Assembly (NCBI GenBank): GCA_036897095.1
Contig: JAYMSP010001291.1
Location: forward strand, 1-33,753
Origin: Plantago elongata
Lineage: Eukaryota > Streptophyta > Magnoliopsida > Lamiales > Plantaginaceae
Direction: 5' to 3'
DNA length: 33,753 nt
The translations under genes and the position numbers were made by a program. The notes under the pieces were generated by a model. That model saw nothing but the letters and a program-made list of their open reading frames with translations. It searched no databases and was not told the DNA's origin. This document shows, piece after piece, positions 11,491 to 22,316 of this stretch (position 1 is the first letter of the stretch; each line of letters begins with the position of its first letter).

Positions 11491-14400
11491 ATGAAGCTCC
11501 ATTTCTTCAACTTCCACGGCTCAACATCACTTCTCTTCACCACCATAACCACACTTTCACTACTCTTCTTCTTCTTCTTCTCCATCACCAACTCAACTGA
11601 GCCGCCATTCGCTTGCGACTCCACAAACCCACAAACAAAATCACTCCCATTCTGCCAGCCCAGGCTCCCAATCCAAGCCAGAGTCAAGGACCTTGTCTCT
11701 CGGCTTACACTTGATGAGAAAGTATCCCAGCTGGTTGACTCATCTCCGGCTATACCGAGACTCGGTATACCGGCCTACGAGTGGTGGTCGGAGGCTTTGC
11801 ACGGTGTCTCCGGTTATGGACCAGGCGTGTCGTTCAATGGTCCGGTTCGTGGAACGACTAGTTTCCCTCAAGTCATACTTTCTGCTGCCACATTTGATTC
11901 CAGGCTTTGGCACCGCATTGGTCAGGTATGTTGTAGAGTTCAATTGGCAAAAACGAAAATGAGAAGTTTTGAGTGCGACGATAAAGATGTCAAAATTAGA
12001 AAGTTCGGGTAGACTGAGAAAGTAATGGCCAATTTACATTTAATTTCATTGGATTCTCGTCTAATTATAAGTTTTTGTTATATGATTTTATTAAATTATT
12101 TATTATTATCATGTGTTAAGTTTAATTTATGGTCAAATTCGAAATATTTTACCCCAGAAGATAAAAATTACGAGTTTTACAGAGGACGGATGAACTAAAA
12201 AAAATCTATCAGAGCTTAAACTTTTGAGTTTTGACACTATGTGGGATAAAACAGGCTATTGGGAAGGAGTCAAGAGCAGTGTACAATGCAGGGCAAACAA
12301 AAGGAATGACATTTTGGGCACCAAATGTGAACATTTTTAGGGACCCCAGATGGGGGAGAGGGCAGGAGACACCTGGTGAGGACCCGTTGGTCGCGGGGAA
12401 GTATGCAGTGGCTTTTGTCAGGGGAATGCAAGGTGATAGTTTTGAAGGAGGGAAGCTTAGAAGTGGGCATCTTCTGGCTTCTGCTTGTTGCAAACATTTT
12501 ACTGCATATGATTTGGATGACTGGAAAGGTATTAATCGCCGTGCATTTGATGCCAGAGTAAGTATATAGACCTATCATATAGTATGCTACCCTCTTGCTA
12601 TCTTCATTATCTTGTATCTTGATTCTGTAGAATTTATTTACATGCCAGTATGCCACAATCACAAGTAAAAGCTTCTATATCCTAAGAGTGCATTACATGT
12701 TTTACTGTAGTATTCAACTGGACTTTGAAAATCAAAACAACCAACTTTTGGACCTATCCTTGTTCCATTCATTAACGTTGCTTTCTTGACAAAGGTGCCT
12801 TATTTCACGTGACTTCTTGTTCCTGAAAACTTGAATGGGCAGCTAGTATATTATAATAGTACTGTATTAATATTCTTTTGCTAGATTTGCGCTAGTTTAG
12901 TGAAATTATTAATCTATGAGACACCCATGAATGAAGGACGGTTACTGCTGTTATTATATTTGGTGCCCCAAATGATTTTTTAGGACCAGAATCTGCTACA
13001 TCAGGACTCAGGTGTAGTGCCTTCAATTATCTAAGTGTTGTATTATGCGAAAGAATCGAGATGTTACACTGATGAAGCTAACAAATAACAAGCACTCCTT
13101 AGTACTGAATTGCCTCGATCTTAGTGTCACCTACTGAGACAGTAATTTCTGGTTCATGCTTGTTCATCTCAGTGTAACACCTAGTTTAGCGTGAAGTTGA
13201 AGTATTCTTTTTCTCAGTGGTTCTGTAGATTTTTGCATGAGGTTATGCAAATGCAATACAGATTGAATAACTTTAATGTGGACTTATTGTGAAAATCTGT
13301 CCATACAGTATACGCAAGAGAACAGTTACAGAAGTCTTTGGATGTGCTTCAATTGTTAGTTTTCTAGTTTCGTGGAACACCTAAGCAGCTAAGCTAATGT
13401 TACGTTCTGTTACATTGCTAGTCGTATAATATGAATATATTCCATGAGAGACTAATTCTGAATATTCAGAATGGATACACTATATAGTTCTTAGCTTTTA
13501 TTTGTCAAACTAGTATGTGATGAAATCTAGCTATATATTGGCTGTCAGAGAAGTGTAATTGTGTACCACTTCTGCCAAATGCTGCATGCTTGTTAAAAAT
13601 TTGTTCCTTGAGTATCTTCAGTGGACTGTACTCAATAATAGATTTAAAATTGAATATGGAAATATTTCAGGTGACAAAGCAAGACTTGGCAGACACATAC
13701 CAACCTCCTTTCAGAAGCTGCGTACAAGAAGGGAAAGCAAGTGGAATAATGTGTGCTTACGACAGTGTGAATGGTATTCCAAATTGTGCCGACCACAATC
13801 TATTAACACAAACTGCGCGTGTAGAGTGGGGTTTTCATGGGTAAACTCCTTTTCCTTAACGTAGAAATTATGGTTCGCAGGGGATTCTCATGAGTTGTTC
13901 TTCCATGAATGTATTTTATACTCATGGTGGTGGTTTTCTCAGATACATTACGTCAGACTGCGATTCTGTTGCTGCTATTTTTAATAAGCATAAGTATGCA
14001 AGATCATTCGAAGATGCAGTGGCAGATGTTCTCAAAGCTGGTATTACTTATTATTATCCCAATTTCACTAGTCACCTTTTTTTATTTCATTCTTATGAGT
14101 GTCCTCTTACCTTTGCATAATGCTCGCGTCGGCCTACTCACCCTTATTATGGCCTTCACAAAATGCCGCCCTCAAGTTTAGTTCTATCTGATGGTTAAAC
14201 AAAACTGCAGGTCTAGATGTTGATTGTGGTTCTATATTGAATAAATACACAAAATCAGCAATTATGCAGAAAAAAGTGAAGGAATCTCAGGTAGACAGAG
14301 CCCTTCACAACCAGTTATCAGTTCGGATGAGATTAGGATTATTCAATGGAAATCCAAAACAACAGCTCTTTGGCAATCTTGGTCCAGCTCAAATCTGTAC

Positions 14401-15682
14401 ACAACAGCACCAGCAACTAGCCCTTGAAGCTGCCCAAAATGGAATAGTTCTCCTAAAGAACTCTGCAAAGCTTCTTCCGCTTTCAAAGTCCAGAACTTCA
14501 TCTCTTGCGGTTATAGGCCCAAATGGCAATAATGCTTTTATCCTTCGTGGAAATTATGATGGCCCTCCATGCAAAAATATAGAAGTTGTTACAGCGCTCC
14601 GATATTACGTAAAGAATACTATGTACCATGCGGGCTGCAATGATGTGGCCTGTACCTCTCCTGCTATAAATGATGCTGTTAACATAGCGAAACAGGCAGA
14701 TTATGTTATTTTAGTGATGGGATTAGATCAGAGTGTTGAGAAGGAGGATCATGATCGTGTTGATTTGATGCTTCCAGGACAGCAAGAGGCTCTTGTCCGA
14801 GCAGTTGCCGCAGCTTCAAAGAAGCCTGTGGTTTTGGTCCTGGTCTGTGGAGGTCCTGTTGATGTTTCTTTTGCGAAATATGACCCAAAAATCGGAAGCA
14901 TACTATGGGCTGGCTATCCAGGTGAAGCCGGTGGAATTGCACTAGCACAGATTATCTTTGGTGAACATAACCCAGGTTAGTTCATTGATCCTTGTGCTTG
15001 AACAAGATTTTTACCTCATTTATCAATCTTCACATATTGCTTCTTTGAACTGCAAACTGAAAAATACTATGTCTCTCGTGCAGGAGGACGATTACCAATG
15101 ACTTGGTATCCAAATGAATTCATGAAAGTACCAATGACTGACATGCGAATGAGACCTGAACCATCGTCAGGTTATCCAGGGCGTACCTACCGATTCTACA
15201 AGGGACCAACACTTTTCGAGTTTGGTTATGGCCTCAGCTACTCAAAGCACTCCTATGAGTTCACTCTTTCAACACCTAACACTATCCGACTAAATCAACT
15301 AACTGCCAGTGCTCAACCAACTTCCGAAAATTCAAGTTCTACACGCTCCCTGTCGGTCTCCAATCTTGGAACAGACATGTGTGAAAAGTTGAAATTCTCC
15401 ACGTTCGTACGAGTTGAGAGTGTGGGGGACATGGCTGGGAAGCGTCCTGTTCTGCTATTTGTCAGGCATGAAAGGGCTGGCAATGGAACAGATCCTATAA
15501 AACAGCTGGTGGGGTTTGAAAGTGTCAGCTTAAATGCAGGAGAAAGAGCTGAAATTGAGTTTGTGATGAATCCATGTGAGCATTTTAGCACAGCCAATGA
15601 AGATGGTTTGTTAGAAGTGAAAGAGGGATATAGATATTTAGTTGTGGGGGATAAAGAGCATCTGATTAACATTGTACTTTAG
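11491..15682 (+). CDS. BXL7: Beta-D-xylosidase / alpha-L-arabinofuranosidase, GH3, BXL7-type (copy 3, intact)
   Basis: This is a second intact secreted GH3 wall enzyme. The CDS joins 11491-11925, 12255-12557, 13671-13840, 13943-14040, 14211-14975 and 15084-15682, with GT-AG borders, and encodes 789 aa. The first ATG is at 11491; the open frame upstream begins only with TTG. The signal peptide is longer than in copy 1 because of a run of Phe codons made by a TTC microsatellite (about 11566-11582). Catalytic features are all present: [31 protein letters not shown] with D308 as expected nucleophile, the SVEKEDHDR loop with E512/E514 as acid-base candidates, and [10 protein letters not shown] fibronectin-III-like domain lies at the C-terminus. 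Exon sizes match copy 1 except for small length changes in exons 1, 5 and 6. Intron 2 is 1113 nt, against 108 and 85 nt in the other copies. It has diverged enough from copy 1 that separate expression or substrate use is possible, which is inference. Confidence 0.93.
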
Positions 15683-16200
15683 ATCCTTTGCTAAATTCCA
15701 ACACCTCTTCTCAATTTCAACTACTGAAATTTGGTTTCTGGAACTTTTGAAGTTGTTACTTTTGCTTCTGGTAATCTTGTACCTTGTCCTTGTGGCTCAC
15801 TAAGCTCAAACTTCATTATTGTGAAATTGGCTCGTTTTCTTAAGTGATGCTTGCTTTAAGTTCCATTTATTGGATTACTATCCATAATAGAGTGGTAATA
15901 AGGCTAAGGGAAGGGAGCATTATTCAAAACTTTTTATACACAGCACCTAAGAGAATGGAAAAGATAAATAGTAAGGCATCAAAAAGTCGAAGCTTTTCAT
16001 AGAGGGCCGGAAGCATTTACACTTCTGTCTAGATCATACTTACCATTCGATCCCGATTCATGGCAACTACAGGAGACAAGCTCTATCTCTAAATCCAAGG
16101 TTTCCATCAGAGTTACCGATGCTACTACTACTAGGCATCATTTTTACCCACATCAGAACATGACCAAGCTTTAGTTGCATTACCCATGTCATTCTTACCT
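15683..16200. other. Spacer between BXL copy 3 and the CWC22 relic
   Basis: This 518-bp stretch lies between two convergent loci. It should contain the 3' UTR of BXL copy 3. No gene or RNA structure is recognised. Confidence 0.5.
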
Positions 16201-19200
16201 TTAACTTTTCTTCTTCCCACGTGCATCATCGTTCTTTTTGTTGTCATTAGCTTTCTTTTCTTGCCTGAAAGGCTTTGGCATGGTTTTGAGATACTCTCGT
16301 AGATCATCAGTGATACCTCCAAGAACAATTGATGTGAAGAAGTTTATAGCGAACCTAGTGTTTTTTGGGTTATCTGTGGGGAAAATAGATTCAAAAGACA
16401 TTTGCATTGTAGGCTCGCTGAGACGTTCGTTAAGCACGCTGATCCCCAGGTGATCAGACAAATCCTGTATGAAGAATAGAAAAGACTATATAACCACCAA
16501 CCATAAAAGCCAACATAAAAAGTCAAGGACTTTAATTAACAATCAGCATAATGGTTACCTAATTTGATACTAAATACTGATTATTTGTTTTCTACAGTTC
16601 CCTCTTTTAAACCATTGAAATGATTTAGTGTCAGCTTATAGCGCACATGATATAACCAATGGATGATTTGAACACAAAAAAAGCATCTAGGTTTTAGCCC
16701 CAGGTGATCAGACAAATCTTGCATGAAATATAGAAAAGGCTATATAACCACAAACCATAAAACCGAACATAAACCGTCGAGGACTCTAATTAACAATCAG
16801 CATTATGGTTATCTAATTTGATACTAAATACTGATTCTTTGTTTTCTACAGTTCCCCCTTTTAGACATTGAAATGAATTAGCGTCAGCTTATAGCACACA
16901 TGACATAACCAATGGATGATTTGAACACAAAAGCATCCAGGCTTTAGCTGCAGGGATAGGGATTACCTTCTAACAAGTGTAATATCATGCCTAATCACTC
17001 TTTAGTTAAAAATACTGCACGAAAATTGCCGGGTGCTGGTGATTTTTCACTTGAGTATGAGTGTGAGTGTAAGTTGGGGGGCTGAGTTACCTGGAATAGA
17101 AATTTGATATAGATGCGGGAAGAAGAGGTTGTGTCTTCCTCAGTCAGACGTATGTATGCAAATATGTGCCAAGACAACGTGTCTGTTGCAAGCAGATGTG
17201 CAAAAAACTTCGCCACATTCCTCAATTTATTTGTTTCCAGTCTATGGATCATAGAGTACTGCTGAACAAAACACTTTTCCATGTTCTCCTTATGGACCTT
17301 GTTTTATCATACAAAAGCGCTGCCCAAGAAGTCCATTGTAGGGAAGGTAAGTATTCTCCTGACTGCAACACTCCAACAACATGATGCACAATTCCATCTG
17401 CATAAATATCAGCAAAACCTTCAGTGCTCCAAAACCAATGGGTAGCATAAATACAAATTTATATGCAAGAATGCGTGCCATCAAAAAGACTGTAAAATCA
17501 CGAGAATAATAAGCAATGCATAACATTGAAAACCACATGAATAAAATTCGGCTTTTAATGATGACACAGTTACCCCAGGAGTCCAGGACGGAGTTGAAAA
17601 AACATTGAGGAGAGGTTTCACCTGCTCATTAAAAAAATTTACAACATCCAGAAACTTGTGATCATGTTATATTTGAAAGTTAGTTGTAAAAACTCGCAGA
17701 ATCATTTTATTGACTGTACAAATTTTACTAGTATAAGGCAGAACCTAAGTTTGGATTTGGAACGATCACCAGAACAAAAACAAGCCAACAACAATGACAG
17801 AAATCCTAGATGTCCATTTCTCTATATTGACATCCATGTCGAAATAAAGAGACAATCATATAAAACAGAAGTAAATAAAGTAACCTAGATCTCATCAGTA
17901 GTCCCACGACCCAACTTCTCAAAAAACTCACGAGATAGACCATATGAGCCATGGATTGAAACTATCATCAGCTCTAATCATTTATACAGCGAGTGGAAGT
18001 ATATGGTGATGACTTTTAATACCCACCTCTTGTCCTGGCTCAAGTTTAATTTTAAGAAGCTTGTGCCCTGCATCTTCAATATCAATACCGGACATAATTA
18101 TAAGATAGATCGTCCTCCGAAGATTGACTAAATTGGTCTCCGTCTCATCCATTATTTTAATCTGCCCTTCATCCTCTAGCTCAGATTGCTCATCGTCCCC
18201 GTCTGCACCTGCATCTGAGTCCATTTCCTCCATCGTTTCTTCAAGTCTTTATATTTCATCTCATTGTCCGCGAACTGTGGGTCAGGCTTGAATATGTACG
18301 GAAAAAAAAAAAGGAACCTTATTATATGTCCTGTATAGGTTCAAGTGGCCTACAGACAGGTGGACAACAAGAACTAGTAACTGCAATAAATTACCTAAAG
18401 CAATCTCAGGGTCAATATCATCCTGAAGAGAGACTCCATGCGTTAATTGGTCTTCTTCCTCAACCAGATCCAACTCCGCACGGACAGCAGGGTAACCCTA
18501 TTTGAGGTATATCCACAAATAGTATGATTCATTAGTCATATAAAAATGTATAAACAAAAGCAGAAAAACACATCTCACCCGTCATAATTCCTAAATGAAA
18601 GTTTACCTGAAACTTGGATTTACGCACTGCAAATAGGCCTTCAATCAAAAATTGAGCACGTTTACTTATTTCTCCTTCATGAAGAATTCCACAAAAACGT
18701 TCAAAAATACCTGTTAACGAAAGTATGAACATAAAGGGTGTAAGATAACATCACCGGTTAAATCAAATTCGTCATGATAGTTTTGTGAATCAAATAGATC
18801 AGCAAACCGTATCTAGAACAGAATTGAAAGAAACAAAAACATACATGAGAGGCAGTGGCACAAACAATTCCGTATGGCAGTCATATTTTGCAGGCATGTA
18901 AACACTATATCGTCATCTATTTATGGCCTTTACAATCGCAGTGCGAACTTTCCTTTACAAATACATAAGTAACGGAACACGCATACGATTTATGTGGAAC
19001 TAACAACACAGAACAAATCATGAAGTCAGTCTGTCAGCAAAATCTATACTACATAACATTAGACAGTACTTTCCATAGCTAAGCTTAAGTACACTAAGCT
19101 AGTGCTCACTCATTCACTCACCATGCAATCCTTGAGGACAAAGGTCCTGGAGCATGGAGCCAGACTCAGTGACAAAGCTTACCGCAACTTCGACAGTGTC

Positions 19201-19762
19201 CTCTGAGGGATTTTCCAGGAGCAATGTTAACAACTCGAGCGCAAGGAGCTCACCAAGCACTTGCTGGTTGAGCAAATGTGCAATGAATTTTACAGATGCA
19301 AGTAGTTGAGGCTGCCATTAACAACAGAAGCAGAAAATTAGATAGATACAGTTACAGCTATAGCTACTCATTGACAAGTGACAAGAAGCAATCACAGATT
19401 CACAGTACAGTAGAGTAAAAAGGAAAGATAGGATACAGATTAGGGAATTACTACCTTGTCGTTCCGTTTGAAGGTCGGTTGAGCTGCAATACAGTACGCC
19501 TCAATAGAAGATGCCCAATTTCAGGAAACTTGGAATTGACAACTGCGACCAATGCAGCGAGTACATCAATGAAAACCGGTGAGGGTAATTGAGATTTGAT
19601 GATTGATCGACAAAATAATCCTCTTCCCCAAATTAGGTTTTCATCAAGAAGCTCAGGAATGATGTTTTTGATGTTAGTCTCGCTCAGTTTATTAACAAGG
19701 CCATTAATACTCTTCTTCAAACAATCCCACCTCAATCGCTGGTGTTCGGTGCTATCAGTCTC
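16201..19762 (-). pseudogene. CWC22: 5'-truncated CWC22-like splicing factor pseudogene
   Basis: Seven blocks read on the minus strand match the plant pre-mRNA-splicing factor CWC22 in order: 19762-19455 (KKSINGLVNK, RGLFCRS), 19311-19122 (VKFIAHLLNQQ), 18710-18607 (GIFERF, GILHEGEI), 18497-18395 (ELDLVEEEDQLTH), 18297-18027 ([16 protein letters not shown]), 17397-17091 (MELCIMLLECCSQ to TEEDTTSSSRIYIK) and 16464-16201 (LSDHLG to the stop). They cover the MIF4G and MA3 regions that hold eIF4A3 in the spliceosome. Lesions: homology begins inside MIF4G with no ATG and an in-frame TAG at 19816-19814 upstream; a -1 shift lies at about 19473-19477; a GT stands where the acceptor AG of the fifth block should be (18299-18298); a -1 shift lies near 18234-18240; and a +1 A lies in the run at 17302-17305. 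The last exon stops soon after the MA3 domain, without the Ser-rich tail. Introns are kept, so it is not a retrocopy. An intact CWC22 must exist elsewhere, since the gene is essential. Confidence 0.85.
16444..16947. repeat. Tandem duplication (2 x about 250 bp) across a CWC22 intron-exon border
   Basis: Positions 16444-16697 and 16698-16947 are direct repeats, roughly 90% identical by eye, with scattered substitutions and small indels. On the minus strand each copy holds the 3' part of the last CWC22-like intron plus the first 20 or so bases of the last exon (beginning GATTTGTCTGATCACC). The copy nearer the end of the gene (16444-16697) continues into the real exon; the other carries a decoy acceptor and an exon stub. 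Confidence 0.85.
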
Positions 19763-21245
19763 AAATATGAACGTACATTGTTCGCCAGGACATAATCGGA
19801 ACGATCGATCAGGCTAGAAAAGAAGATGAAAGCCTCTCTCCCGATATCCCAAGTGGCAACCCGAACATCCCGTACTAAAAATTCACCGATTTGATTCATC
19901 GAAATGGATATATTATCTATTAAATGTTCAATTGGACTGCACAATTCGTGAAGTTATAAATTTATTTGCTAACACTCCCAAAATAAAATCCTGCCAATTA
20001 TGAGTCACAACTCACAACAACAACCCAAGCTCATCTACAAAATCACAGTAAATGACATAGCTACATTTACAATTTGAATATGTACACAAAAGTTTAAATT
20101 TTTCCTATTCAAATCGTATTTTAAATAATCACTAAACTTCCTCCCACTATATAATTTACGTTGCTCTGTTCTCTTGGTATATGTTAAGCATTTTATAGTT
20201 AGTATTCTTAATTATATCACAATGTTTAATATAATACACTCGAATCACTTTAGATTATGTATATTTAATAACTCTAATAATGTAAATAAAAGCTCAAGAT
20301 GTAATTAAATGTGTTTTTTTCTTTTTGGATAAAATAAGCATATGTCATTACAAAATGAAACCATTACACAAAAATGTCGGACGGTAAAATTGGCCCACCA
20401 TTTACATTAAAACTAAAATTACATGAAAGAGAATGAGCTAAAGCATTACTAAGAATACGAATAAACCAAAAAGATTGATACATCTTAAAAAATTAAACAC
20501 AAACTATGAATTTCATCCAAAATTAATCCCACATTCTACATTAGTCCTTACATTTGTTGTGCGTATTCCGTCAAATTAAAATCGCCAAGCATGCACTTCT
20601 AAAGTAGGAAGTTAAAAAATTCAAATCTCGTGAATAAACATCATATCAGAAAATGAAAAGTAATAAGATAAATTGTTCTTCAAAATTAATTTCAAACTAT
20701 AATGTAAATTTTGTATTCACTTAAAAAAAAACGAACAACTAATAAATCATATGAGTGCAACAAATTTTAATTGCAATTGCATGAAATGACAAAATCGGCA
20801 AACTAAAATGACATTGGACGATTACTCCAACTAAATAAAGAACGAGTACAATTTAGTTCCACATAATTAGTCCTGCAAGGACACTTATTGAATCCCTATC
20901 GGCCAATCAATGCCACCATTCATTGTCCATTACACCACAATTTCCACCTTTCACCAAAAGGTAAAGAATTATTTCACAAATCCACTATAAAAAAATTACC
21001 CCAATTAAGCAATTAATAATTGATCCCTAATCACATTTGTGTGGCATGAAATCCAACACAGTCAAACTAACCCAGGCCAGATTAGCGTGATTCATTACCA
21101 CAAATTACCAAACTAACCCACCTTCAATGATAATCCCATCTGACCAATCACCAAGGGCAGTTTCGTCATTTCAAACACATTTACAAGAAAGCCCTTCTGG
21201 TTAATTCTCCACCGGCTATTCCGGTAACCGGTGAGAATCTTTTCC
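19763..21245. other. AT-rich spacer upstream of the helicase gene
   Basis: No gene is supported. A 70-codon minus-strand frame at 19732-19944 overlaps the broken 5' end of the CWC22 relic in another frame and resembles nothing known to me. The rest is AT-rich with many single-base runs. The final 300 bp should contain the helicase promoter. Confidence 0.5.
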
Positions 21246-21253
21246 TATAAATA
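21246..21253 (+). promoter_or_regulatory. Probable TATA box of the helicase gene
   Basis: TATAAATA stands in GC-richer DNA about 25-30 bp before a pyrimidine-rich stretch (from about 21280) that looks like the start of a plant leader. The coding ATG is about 1.07 kb further on, which fits a spliced leader. Confidence 0.55.
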
Positions 21254-21400
21254 ACCCCAAATCCCTTCACAGAATTGCATTGCATCTTCTTCTTTCTCAT
21301 TCTCTCAATCTCTCGCACTCAACTACTCTGTCTCTATCTATCTCTCACACCGCCTATAGATACAACAAACACAACGGTACAATACAAAACAGCTACATAC

Positions 21401-21469
21401 ATGAACAGATGTCAATTTACAGATAGAGAAAAAGAGGAATTAACTAATTTTTTAATTCGTTCGCGATAA
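21401..21469 (+). CDS. Candidate 22-codon upstream ORF in the helicase leader
   Basis: If transcription starts near 21275, this ATG is the first in the leader and opens a 22-residue frame (MNRCQFTDREKEELTNFLIR, then SR and TAA). It ends before the presumed leader intron. Nothing identifies the peptide. It may reduce translation of the main frame or be noise. Confidence 0.3.
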   Translation: MNRCQFTDREKEELTNFLIRSR

Positions 21470-21533
21470 TATTATTATATTAAAAAATAATAATATTGTT
21501 TCTCTCTCTCTCTAGATTTGGTGCCGCTTCGAG

Positions 21534-22216
21534 GTACAATCCTCTTCTTCTTCTTCTTCTCTATTATCTCTCTCTACGCCTCTATTTATCATCTATCTTG
21601 TCTATTGAGCTGATGAAATGTTTCGTTTTAGTGTTGGCCTGTTAATTTGATTGAGACTTAGATCGGGAATAAGGTGTGTTGCTACTCAACAATGCGTTTC
21701 TTTGACTCTTTAGATTGGACACTTAAATTAATTTCGATCTGAGTCAGTGATTGTTTCAGTTTGGGGATTTATGGTTTATTAGTCGGACTGTGATTACAAT
21801 TTACAACACGGTGTGTTTTGTTTCTATCTGTCGTATTGGAACTCCAATTTTTGTTGTTTCTGTGCTGATTGCTATATTGAATGAGAATACTCATAATGTG
21901 TTTTTTTTTTTAATTTCATTTTCTTTTTGCAAGTTAATTGGAAATGTTAGGTGAATGAATGGAACAAGATTCCTAACTGTTTTTAATCTGATTGTATGTG
22001 TAATTGGTTTTCTGAGTATGTGAGTGTTAGGATCTATGTGCACATGTATGTATATATGCTTAGATGGAATTAGAATGCCGGTAGGTCTAAGATGAACTTC
22101 CAAATTGTTAATTTACAATTTTAGTTTCATTTTCTACGCAAATGTGCGATTATTTTGTTGTGAAACCTTCTGTAGTGCATGCTGGTGACGACTTTTCTTA
22201 CATTTTGCTTGTTCAG
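21534..22216 (+). other. Probable 5' UTR intron of the helicase gene
   Basis: A donor-like GAG|GTACAA at 21534 follows CT-rich leader sequence (pure TC run at 21501-21513). An acceptor-like TTGTTCAG lies at 22209-22216, about 100 nt before the coding ATG. The stretch between is T-rich like the coding introns of this gene. The exact borders are a guess; only a cDNA would settle them. Confidence 0.4.
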
Positions 22217-22316
22217 ATTTGTGGCAGAAGGTTTTGTGTGCTAGAAATTATCCAAATTAAATTAGAGGTAGACAATTTTGGACATATCTGTTTGCTTATA
22301 TGCAACGCTTTCTGAA

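Noticed and set aside
16201..19762. CWC22 copy read as a functional gene with unusual exon borders
   Set aside because: Shifting borders cannot restore the conserved reading at all three frameshifts, and there is no start codon or N-terminal part.
19732..19944. A 70-codon minus-strand frame upstream of the CWC22 relic, considered as its missing N-terminus
   Set aside because: It lies in another frame, overlaps the first relic block, and does not resemble the IPPFKLARMM region expected there.
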